From CAVVJA01 sp963801715 (GTDB lineage Bacteria > Actinomycetota > Actinomycetes > Mycobacteriales > Jatrophihabitantaceae): a stretch of DNA of 64,000 nt. Position numbers and translations under genes: made by a program. How positions within the stretch are numbered: the stretch's first letter is position 1; each line of letters opens with the position of its first letter. The DNA lies in contig CAWDGB010000008.1 in the NCBI GenBank assembly GCA_963801715.1, positions 172,110-236,109 on the forward strand. Reading direction: 5' to 3'. The notes beneath the pieces are model-generated. The model did not search any database and was not told the DNA's origin. It saw only the letters and a list, made by a program, of their open reading frames with translations. Positions 23,931 through 31,325 of this stretch are shown piece after piece.

Positions 23931-24518
23931 TTACGTGCTTGGTCTACCGCGCACTTGTGATCGAGCACGACTGGTCCGCGTGAGGGCGGCCGAGTCCGAG
24001 TTCTCGTCGCCGTTATCCGGGTCGGCGTGTTCGGTGGCCAAGTGTGTGGTGATCGCCTCGGCGATGTCGCCGAGAGTGTCGAGCTGCTCCGGGGTGAGGA
24101 CGTCGGTGAAGCAGTGCCGCACCGCGGCTACATGGGCCGGCGCGGCCGCCTCTATGGCGGCCATGCCGGCGTCGGTCAGCACGACGTTGAAGCTGCGGCC
24201 GTCCTCCGCGCACGACTCCCGCCGCACCGTACCGCGTGCCTCCATGCGCCCCAGCTGGTGCGAGATTCGGCTGCGGTCCCAGCGCAACGCCCGGGCCAGA
24301 TCCCGAGACCGCATCCGGCGCGCCGGAGCCTCGGAAACCTCCACAAGCACCGCGTAGTCGGCCTCGGTCAGTCCGCTGTCGCGTGCCAGCTCCCGGGCCA
24401 GGTGGGCGACGAGATCAGCTCGCAGCCGGTGGAACCCGCGCCACGCCCGCATCTCGCGCTGATCCAACCAGGGTGGCTCCACGCCAGGCAGTTTAGCTGT
24501 TTGTTGACACATCCGCAT
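23931..24518 (-). CDS. MarR-family transcriptional regulator
   Basis: A regulator of up to 195 residues. The winged helix is clear: ADYAVLVEVSEAPARRMRSR, DLARALRWDRSRISHQLGRM as the recognition helix, then the wing around RRESCAEDGRSFNVVLTDAG. The start at 24518 is an ATG; the GTG at 24482 is an alternative that would free the repeat at 24501-24513. It is divergent from a flavin reductase gene and probably controls it through the repeated element between them, sensing a quinone or oxidant. The C-terminal 25 residues are Ser/Arg-rich and unlike the family. Confidence 0.85.
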   Translation of the reverse strand: MRMCQQTAKLPGVEPPWLDQREMRAWRGFHRLRADLVAHLARELARDSGLTEADYAVLVEVSEAPARRMRSRDLARALRWDRSRISHQLGRMEARGTVRRESCAEDGRSFNVVLTDAGMAAIEAAAPAHVAAVRHCFTDVLTPEQLDTLGDIAEAITTHLATEHADPDNGDENSDSAALTRTSRARSQVRGRPST

Positions 24519-24547
24519 TCTTGGCTCTACATTTTTGTGGACACATC
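24501..24547. promoter_or_regulatory. promoter and repeated MarR-type site before the FMN reductase
   Basis: Two copies of TTGTKGACACATC lie at 24501-24513 and 24535-24547, differing at one base. Within the first copy TTGACA (24504-24509) pairs with TACATT (24528-24533) at 18-base spacing, a good promoter for the flavin reductase on the plus strand. The second copy is followed by AACAA, giving TTGTGG...CAACAA, a partial palindrome. The arrangement, with one repeat over the -35 and one after the -10, fits repression by the adjacent MarR protein. Confidence 0.5.
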
Positions 24548-24649
24548 AACAAGTAGGATCTCGGGAGCTCGAGACCCTCGCCTCAGAGGGTCGGGCGTCG
24601 AGTCCACGGGCTAGCGAGCCGCTCAGCGGTTCACTCGAAGGAGCACGAC

Positions 24650-25228
24650 ATGATCAAGCTCGGCATCATCCTCGGCAGCACCCGTCCGGGCCGCAACGGC
24701 GAGCAGGTGGCCAAGTGGGTGTACGACATCGCGTCCCGCCGTCACGACGCGCAGTTCGAACTGGTCGACCTGCTCGACTACCCGTTGCCGCACCTCGACG
24801 AGCCGCTGCCACCCTCGTTCGGCAACTACCAGAACGAGCACACCAAGCAGTGGGCGTCCAAGATCGCGTCGTTCGACGGCTTCGTGATCGTGACCCCGGA
24901 ATACAACCACGGCACTTCCGGGGTGCTGAAGAACGCGATGGACTACCTGTACGCGGAGTGGAACAACAAGGCCGTCGGGTTCGTGTCCTACGGCGCGGTC
25001 GGTGGCGCTCGCGCGGCCGAGCACCTTCGGCTGGTCGCTGGCGAGCTGCAGATGGCCGACGTGCGCCAACAGGTGGCGCTGTCGCTGCTGACCGAGTTTG
25101 AGAACTTCAGCGTGTTCAAGCCCGCCGAGTACAACGTGGCCGCGCTGAACACGATGCTCGACCAGCTCGTCGCATGGACCACCGCGCTCGCCCCGCTGCG
25201 CCACTCCCAGGATGAGGCCGCGGCCTGA
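24650..25228 (+). CDS. NADPH-dependent FMN reductase
   Basis: A 192-residue flavodoxin-like reductase. The FMN phosphate loop GSTRPGRNGEQVAKW is near residue 9, and the isoalloxazine-binding PEYNHGTSGVLKNAMDYL is at about 84-101. It uses NAD(P)H to reduce FMN, quinones or azo compounds in the cytosol. GAAGGAG lies 7 bases before the ATG. It is divergent from a marR gene, and the promoter between them has repeated sites, so induction by oxidants or quinones is likely but unproven. Confidence 0.9.
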   Translation: MIKLGIILGSTRPGRNGEQVAKWVYDIASRRHDAQFELVDLLDYPLPHLDEPLPPSFGNYQNEHTKQWASKIASFDGFVIVTPEYNHGTSGVLKNAMDYLYAEWNNKAVGFVSYGAVGGARAAEHLRLVAGELQMADVRQQVALSLLTEFENFSVFKPAEYNVAALNTMLDQLVAWTTALAPLRHSQDEAAA

Positions 25229-25482
25229 CTCAGCCCAGCACTGGATGCGGCGCACAGCGTTCGCGTGCATCTCGGTGCTCCCGACACGTTGACCGAGTCG
25301 GTGTCCACCGTTCCCATGGAATGTGTCAACCCGGATCCAGGAGGAACACCGTGACACCAGTCTTCGAGCGGCCGAGAGATCTTGCCGAGCGCGCCGGCGC
25401 ACGGTGGACGCCGCTGACGTCCCAGGACTTAGCGCGAGCATGAGCCGGGGACAAGCGGAACCGGTGCACCGGCCGGTGGCTG

Positions 25483-25742
25483 TTGCCGGGGCCGCAGGGT
25501 CTGGAGCTTCGGCATTTGCGCTACTTCGTCGCGCTCGCCGACGCGGGCAGCTTTTCGCACGCCGCGGAGCGGCTGTTCATCGCCCAACCCACCCTGAGCC
25601 AACAGATCAGGCGTCTGGAAGAGATCGTGGGCACCCGACTGCTGCAGCGCCGGCGTGAAGGGCTGCGGCTGACCGCGTGCTCGGCGCGCAACTGCGCCGC
25701 ACCGGGCGCACCCTGCACTCGGTGCTGCCCGCCGCCGCCTAA
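25483..25742 (+). pseudogene. truncated LysR-family regulator (HTH part only)
   Basis: The stretch encodes a perfect LysR N-terminus: LELRHLRYFVALADAGSFSH, AAERLFIAQPTLSQQIRRLE and GTRLLQRRREGLRLT. After about 65 residues the frame changes (near 25,680), and the alternative frame GAQLRRTGRTLHSVLPAAA ends at a stop. The effector-binding domain, about 200 residues in LysR proteins, is absent. It is a remnant. Confidence 0.6.
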
Positions 25743-25833
25743 ACCGGATTACCCCGGGTCGCGGGCGCCCGATAGCCCACCGCAGCCGGCGCCCGCACCC
25801 GGCCACCGCGCTCTAGGGACGAAAGGCCCCACC

Positions 25834-26301
25834 ATGAACACGCCCGGCCTCACCACCGAACACCCGGCGACTGCGGCCGGCGATCAACCGCACGCCGCGC
25901 CGCCGAACCCGACCCGCCACCACCCGGCGCTGCTGGCCGAGCAGGCCCGACGCGCCGAGGACGTTCAACTGCGCATCGCCGACCGGATCACCGCCTTCGC
26001 CGGGTCGATGAACTTCGTCTACCTCCACATCGCGTTGTTCACCATCTGGATGCTGTTCATCGAATCCTCACCCTGGTCACCCTGACCCTGATCGTGTCCC
26101 TCGAAGCGATCTTCCCTGTCCACGTTCGTCATGATCGGCCAGAACCGGCAAGCGGCATACCAACAAGCCAAAGCCGACCACGACTTCACCGAACAAGAAC
26201 TCGAACTCAAAACCAACACCCAACTCACCCGCGAAATCCACACCCTCACCACCGAACTCCACAACCGGTTCCTACAAGCAGGCACCCAGCCGCAATCCTG
26301 A
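25834..26301 (+). pseudogene. DUF1003 membrane protein, frameshifted
   Basis: The first 75 codons give a proline-rich leader, then RIADRITAFAGSMNFVYLHI and ALFTIWMLF, the first part of the DUF1003 domain. The domain continues in other frames: LTLIVSLEAIF, then STFVMIGQNRQAAYQQAKAD and HDFTEQELELKTNTQLTRE. So two single-base frame breaks lie near 26,065 and 26,110, and the whole family sequence (two membrane helices plus a charged tail) is recoverable. This suggests sequencing indels or a recent lesion. Family function is unknown. Confidence 0.7.
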
Positions 26302-26467
26302 CGGCTCGAGGTGAACGCGACTTCGAACATCCCAGCGCCGCCCATCTAGGAAGCCGAGCGCCGGGACCGGCACAACACGCCGTGCACGATCCAGCGGACG
26401 CCGGCGTTGCGCCACGTGGCTGACCACGTGCCCGTCAAGCAGGTGGGTCGGTCGGCCCGGCGCTGCC

Positions 26468-26863
26468 TCAGGACCAGAACGCGTCCCAGTCGTCAAGGTC
26501 CTCCTCGACGCCGTGCAGGTCCTGGGCCTTGCCGTCCTTGATGGTGAACACCAGCGCCGCGCCGGTATTCAGCCGACGGTCGCCGCGTTGCGCGGTGTTC
26601 CGGGAACAGGCCACAACACGTCCTTCGCCATCGGTGTACACGTGCTCGAGCTCGACCCGGAAGGTCCCGTTGGTCTCACTGGCAAGCCGGACGTAGAAGG
26701 CCAGGATGGCGTCGCGCCCGCGGAACTCGCCACTCATCGAACCGGATCCCGGCTGATACTGCCGCGCGTCCTCGGCCAGCAGTTCGGACAGGGTCGCCAC
26801 GTCACCCGAGGAGAAGGCGACGTATCCGCGGCGGACCAACGCAACATCGGGATGTTCGGCCAT
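26468..26863 (-). CDS. SnoaL/NTF2-like protein
   Basis: A 131-residue single-domain protein of the cystatin-like NTF2 fold. Typical elements are an N-terminal helix VALVRRGYVAFSSGDVATLS, the LLAEDARQYQPG turn, GRDAILAFY, and the late strand TGAALVFTIKDGKAQDLHGV ending in DDWDAFWS. The ATG at 26863 has GGGGGACG upstream. It may be a ketosteroid isomerase-like enzyme or a small binding protein. Substrate unknown. Confidence 0.8.
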   Translation of the reverse strand: MAEHPDVALVRRGYVAFSSGDVATLSELLAEDARQYQPGSGSMSGEFRGRDAILAFYVRLASETNGTFRVELEHVYTDGEGRVVACSRNTAQRGDRRLNTGAALVFTIKDGKAQDLHGVEEDLDDWDAFWS

Positions 26864-27073
26864 AACGTCCCCCTTAACGTGTGCCGATCGCCAGACGCTA
26901 CCGCGCAAACTGGCAGTGCACTAACGCCGTTCGGCCGAGCCGGCGAGCGCCGCCGCACGGCCTGGCGCAGTGGGTGGGCGCCGTCGGTTCCGGCCGAGAT
27001 CGGCGAAGTGTTGACGACCGGGTGGGCCGAGGGCAACGGTGTGATAGCGAGCTTCGCGGCCAGGAGGTGCGGA

Positions 27074-29005
27074 ATGCGCAAGTGGATGTTGGTCGCCGGC
27101 GCGGTTGTGCTGGGTAGCGGGCTGCTGACCGGCATGAGCCGCGGGCCGGCCGCCGCGGCGGTCTCGCTGCCGTCGGCACATGTGTGGGTCACGACGCCCG
27201 ACGGCAGTCAACGGATGACCGACGGCGGTCAAATTCCCTTCCAGGTAGGCGGTTCGGCAAGCCTGACCGTCACGGTCGACCCGAGTCGGTCATATCAGCG
27301 CATGGACGGCTTCGGCGCCTCGATCACCGACTCGTCAGCGCACGTGCTGTACGGACTCGGGCCGCAGCAGCGGGCCGCGGCGATGCGCGACCTGTTCAGC
27401 CCTACCGCCGGTGACGGCCTGTCGCTGCTGCGCCAGCCGATGGGCGCGTCGGATTTCGTGGACGGCCCGTTCTACACCTACGACGATCTGCCGGCCGGGA
27501 GCACCGACTACGGCATGCACCACTTCTCCATCGAGCACGACCGCAAGCAGATCCTGCCGCTGCTGCGCCAGGCGATCGCGCTCAACCCGACACTGAAGAT
27601 CATCGCCACGCCGTGGAGCCCGCCGGCGTGGATGAAGACGCCGGCGTCGCTGATCGGCGGCCGGCTCATCGACGACCCCCGCATCTACCAGGCGTACGCG
27701 CTGTACTTCGTGAAGTTCGTCCAGGCCTACCAGCGGGCCGGCGTCCCGATCTACGCGCTCACGCTGCAGAACGAGCCACAGAACCGGCACCCGAACGGCT
27801 ATCCCGGCACCGACATGCCGGTCGCCCAGGAGGCCAAGCTCATCAACGCACTCGGCCCGGCGTTGCAGCAGGCGGGCCTGCACACCAAGCTCTTCGGCTA
27901 CGACCACAACTGGTCCGAGCATCCGAACGACATCGCGTCGACCCCGCCGGGCGAGGATCCCGAGGTCAACTACCCATTCGACCTGCATGCAGACCAGCGC
28001 CGGCGCGCTGGTTGGCCGGCACCGCGTTCCACTGCTATTCCGGTGACCAGACCCGGCAGACCGAGATGCACAACGCCTTCCCGGACAAGGAGGTCTGGTT
28101 CACCGAGTGCTCCGGCTCGCACGGGCCGACCGACCCGCCGGCGCAGGTCTTCTCCGACACGTTGAAGTGGCACGCCCGCAACCTCGTCCTCGGCGTCACC
28201 CGGAACTGGGGCCAGACAGTCGTCAACTGGAACCTCGCGCTCGACCCGTCCGGCGGCCCGCACAACAACGGCTGCGACACCTGCACCGGCGTGATCACCG
28301 TCGGTCCCGGCCAGACCGTCACCCGCGACGCCGAGTACTACACGCTCGGCCACCTGGCCCGCTTCGTCCGGCCCGGTGCGGTACGCATCGCCAGCACGTC
28401 GTTCGGCACGACCGGCTGGAACGGGCAGATCATGGACGCCGCATTCCGCAACCCGGACGGCTCGACCGCTCTCGTCGTGCACAACGAGAACGACAACCCG
28501 GCGACGCTTCGCCGTCGCGCAGGGCGACGCGTCCTTCGACTACACGCTGCCCGGCGGCGCACTGGCGACGTTCATCTGGCCGCCTCCAGCGGCGCTCGAC
28601 AACGGGCTGCGGCTGCTGCCCGCCGACGCGATGACCGCCACCGCAACGCCGCCCGGGCCCGACGGGCAGGACGCGGCCAAGGCCGTCGACGACGACGCGA
28701 GCACCCGCTGGACGACCGGGACCGCTCAGCAGCCAGGGCAGACGCTTCAGGTCGCTCTCGGCACTGTTTCGCGGGCCCGCCTGCTCGTCCTCGACACCGG
28801 ACCGGACCTGACCGACTACCCGCGCGGCTACGCAGTCTCGACGAGTGTCGACGGGACCACCTGGTCCGCCTCGGTGACCGGCAGCGGCGCCGGGCAGCTG
28901 ACCCGCATCGCGCTCCCGGCCGATCCATTCCGCTATGTGCGCATCGTCTCGACGGGGTCCGCCGCCCAATGGTGGAGCGTCGCCGATCTACGCATCTACC
29001 GCTGA
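27074..29005 (+). pseudogene. secreted GH30 glycoside hydrolase with C-terminal CBM32-like domain, frameshifted
   Basis: An AGGAGG site (27062-27067) precedes the ATG of a protein with a signal peptide (MLVAGAVVLGSGLLTG then AAAAVS). The GH30 barrel follows: YQRMDGFGASITDSS, MKIIATPWSPPAWMKT-like strand (KIIATPWSPPAWMKT), the acid/base Glu in YALTLQNEPQN and the nucleophile Glu in WFTECSGSHGP. The beta-sandwich (NGQIMDAAFRNPDGSTALVV) is followed by an F5/8 type C (CBM32) domain ending FRYVRIVSTG. Frame changes near 28,010 and 28,505 are needed to read it through. Total length, about 640 residues, is normal. It would cleave a beta-linked glucan, galactan or glucosyl substrate outside the cell. 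The frame breaks may be sequencing errors. Confidence 0.82.
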
Positions 29006-29248
29006 GTCACCTCGACGGGGAACGATCAGTGGTGTAAGGCCCCACTCCCGAACCAAAAGATCAGGCACCGGCCCCGCCCGATCCTCGACCCAGCTGCTCC
29101 ACTGCCGGCCGGCATCCACCACCGCGTCCGACCACCCCGGAACGTCAGACGGCGGCCACGCCGCCCCTCCGGCGGCGACAACGCGAGTGCCGGGCCCGAT
29201 CAACGTCGGACCCCGGTAGACGAGGAGGACTTCAAGTTTGAGATCCAC
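28988..29248 (-). CDS. small hypothetical protein
   Basis: An 86-residue product beginning at GTG 29248, 5 bases after the stop of the DUF1330 gene on the same strand, which suggests translational coupling. The N-terminus is VDLKLEVLLVYRGPTLIGPG and the middle is rich in Trp and Asp (WSDAVVDAGRQWSSWVEDRA). No family is recognised. It overlaps the end of the convergent glycosidase by 18 bases. Confidence 0.4.
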   Translation of the reverse strand: MDLKLEVLLVYRGPTLIGPGTRVVAAGGAAWPPSDVPGWSDAVVDAGRQWSSWVEDRAGPVPDLLVREWGLTPLIVPRRGDSAVDA

Positions 29249-29253
29249 GGCGT

Positions 29254-29630
29254 TCAGCTCTCGTTTCTCCCGGCCGCGTCGCCGGACGCGATGGCGTCAC
29301 GAAGCTGTCCTGCCCAAGCGGCGGAGGTGAAGCCGGAGGCGACAGGATCCACCAGGATCAGGTCGCTGATCGTGTTGTTGGTGCGTAACTGGACGATCCC
29401 TTGGTACTCGCGCGAGGAGTACCACTTTCTTGCCGCGCCCATGTCGGGAACTCCATCAGGACGACTGACCCCGGCCAGGCACCTTCGACGACGTCGACCT
29501 GGACGTCCAGAACCAGCCATCGACCGCCGTAGGGCGTGAATGTGGCCTCGACCCGCTCCAGGTACTCGAGTCCTTCGGGTTTGGGGATCCCGTTCGGGAT
29601 ACGCAGATGATTGACCAGGTACGCCGCCAT
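29254..29630 (-). pseudogene. DUF1330-family protein, frameshifted
   Basis: The first part reads MAAYLVNHLRIPNGIPKPEG, ERVEATFTPYGGRWLV and GSVVLMEFP, which is the DUF1330 ferredoxin-like domain. The expected continuation, RKWYSSREYQGIVQLRTNNT and ISDLILVDPV, is found in another frame after a break near 29,450. The total of about 125 residues matches the family. The function of DUF1330 proteins is not established. A single-base indel is the simplest explanation. Confidence 0.65.
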
Positions 29631-29942
29631 GTCCCCACGATGAGGCACTCCGGGCGGTGCTCGCGCCCGCAATAACCACTGGTCCTCGACTACGGGTGAC
29701 GGCGGTCAGGCGAGACGTCCGCGCGTGGATGCTCCAAGCCGCGTGCAGCCCTGACATGGCTGCCAACGGGCGCATCGCGCACGAGTCGACAGCGTCGGTA
29801 CGGCAGGCAGCCACAGCAACAGCAGGTCGACGATCACCTACAAGCCACGTCATCATGCCGCGCGACCGCTGACACCGAGGCGAGCTGGCCGCTGCCGGAG
29901 GAGATTCGCCTCATGCTTGACGACTCGCCGAGGCCCACCGCC
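29631..29942. other. 312-base region without a recognisable gene
   Basis: Short open frames exist on both strands, but none has a family motif, a convincing ribosome binding site or coding-like residue use. It separates two minus-strand genes (alpha/beta hydrolase and DUF1330). No strong hairpin or repeat was noticed. Confidence 0.5.
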
Positions 29943-30839
29943 TCACAGGCATTGCGCGAGCCACGCATGCACGTCGCCAATGCGGCTCGCGACCACCGTC
30001 AGGTGTCCGGCGGCGTCTTCCAGCTCGGCGTACGCGCCGGGAATTGCGCCGACAAGCCAGCGGCCGTGCCCGAACGGCACGAAGCGATCATCGCGACTGT
30101 GCCATACCTTGACCGGGATCGAAATGGAAGCCATCTCGAAACCCCACGGTGCGTGGAACAACGCCACATCGTCGGCGATCCAGCCGTCAGCGCCGGCCGA
30201 AACCGCGGCCTGGGCCGCGCGATGCAGCCAGACGCCGAAGTCGCTGTGGAGGGCCGCTGCGTCCGGCGGCGAGGCACCGGCTGCCCACTGCTTGCAGAAC
30301 TCGCTCGCGGTCATCGCCAGTAGCTCGTGCCGCTGGGCCTGACCTTGACGCTCCCACTCGGCCCGATCGGATCGGAAGAGCTCCATGTCTTGCCGAGCGT
30401 TGTCTGACATGCCAGCGAAGTAGTCGAGCCCAGACGCATCGGACGGGGCCGGCGAGCCGATCGTCGCCGCAGCCACGACCAGATCATCCAGCAAGGCTGC
30501 GCAGGCCAGGGCGTGTGGGCCGCCGCCGGAGAAGCCCCAGACCGCGCATCGTTCGAAGCCAACATCCGCGCTGATCGCGCGCACGTCGACGGCGCAATCG
30601 ACGACGCTCCGCCCTGGCTGGTGCGACGAGTCGCCGCAGCCGGGCCGGTCGTAGGCGATCAGCGTTATGTCTCGATCGGCGGCGTCCTGCACCCAGGGCT
30701 CATACAGCAGGCCGGCATTAGGTGTTCCGACGTGAGCGATGATCACACGGGGGCCCTCGCCGGCGACCTCGACCCGTAGCCGGCGCCCATCCGCAGTGTC
30801 GACTTGTCTCACCTGCGGTGCAAAGGAGTGTGCTGCCAT
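29943..30839 (-). CDS. alpha/beta-fold hydrolase
   Basis: A 298-residue hydrolase. The oxyanion region is IIAHVGTPNAG, where the usual HGxP is replaced by HVGTP. The nucleophile elbow is WGFSGGGPHALA (Ser in GFSGG), the acid is expected in VWHSRDDRFVPFGHG, and the catalytic His is in EDAAGHLTVVASR. The strand AYDRPGCGDSS is typical of epoxide-hydrolase or esterase-like members. The protein appears complete. The substrate cannot be named. Confidence 0.88.
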   Translation of the reverse strand: MAAHSFAPQVRQVDTADGRRLRVEVAGEGPRVIIAHVGTPNAGLLYEPWVQDAADRDITLIAYDRPGCGDSSHQPGRSVVDCAVDVRAISADVGFERCAVWGFSGGGPHALACAALLDDLVVAAATIGSPAPSDASGLDYFAGMSDNARQDMELFRSDRAEWERQGQAQRHELLAMTASEFCKQWAAGASPPDAAALHSDFGVWLHRAAQAAVSAGADGWIADDVALFHAPWGFEMASISIPVKVWHSRDDRFVPFGHGRWLVGAIPGAYAELEDAAGHLTVVASRIGDVHAWLAQCL

Positions 30840-30981
30840 GAACGCTCGACGTCACGGTCTCAGAAACCGCGCCGACTGGCTAGACCATCCGCTCACCGCC
30901 GCCCAGCACCGCCGACTGCCGCTATTGCTCCTTCCGGAGGCGACGTTGACGGTCGAGTGCACGACCGGAACTCCCGAAGGG

Positions 30982-31024
30982 CTTGATGGTCTTGACCGTC
31001 GAGACTGCGTTCTCGACCATCAAG
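30982..31024. repeat. perfect 10-base inverted repeat at the end of the LAL regulator operon
   Basis: CTTGATGGTC (30982-30991) and GACCATCAAG (31015-31024) are perfect complements with 23 bases between. The right arm overlaps the last codons and stop of the small gene at 31020-31307. There is no T-run, so it may be a weak terminator, an RNA-stability hairpin or a protein site. Confidence 0.4.
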
Positions 31025-31307
31025 GTGACCGGCTGTCACCTGATTCTGGTGATCTGCGTTGTGGTGTGAGCTGGCTGATCTCGACGAGCTCGAGGCCGAG
31101 CGCGTCGATCTCAGCCAGTACGCCGTAGAGTGCCGATCGATCCAGCAGGCCGGTGAGCACGGTGTCGGCGCCTACGTGCTGCGGCACCAGCGCCGGGAAC
31201 GCGGAAAGCACCGTCGCGCCGAGGTGGCCGTGGATCCGGATCGCGTAGCGGACGGGCGCTGGGTCCATGAACCGATGGTCGAGCGCCAGCAGGTGAACCC
31301 TCATCAC
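31020..31307 (-). CDS. small conserved hypothetical protein downstream of the LAL regulator
   Basis: A 95-residue product. Its core, RYAIRIHGHLGATVLSAFPA followed by ADTVLTGLLDRSALYGVLAE and IDALGLELVEI, looks like a small alpha/beta (ACT-like) fold that I have seen as a stand-alone actinobacterial protein without known function. The true start may be a Met or Val nearer RYAIR. It lies 18 bases behind the large LuxR gene on the same strand and is probably co-transcribed. Confidence 0.6.
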   Translation of the reverse strand: MMRVHLLALDHRFMDPAPVRYAIRIHGHLGATVLSAFPALVPQHVGADTVLTGLLDRSALYGVLAEIDALGLELVEISQLTPQRRSPESGDSRSP

Positions 31308-31325
31308 CAGGATCAGGTGACCGCG

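Noticed and set aside
22681..24357. A 558-codon plus-strand frame across the isomerase and the cyclase remnant
   Set aside because: It reads opposite the isomerase and MarR genes and has Arg/Pro/Ser-rich content with no family signature.
26513..27073. The GH30 frame extending about 560 bases upstream of the signal peptide
   Set aside because: The extension is antisense to the SnoaL-like gene. The ATG at 27074 has an AGGAGG site and a signal peptide directly after it.
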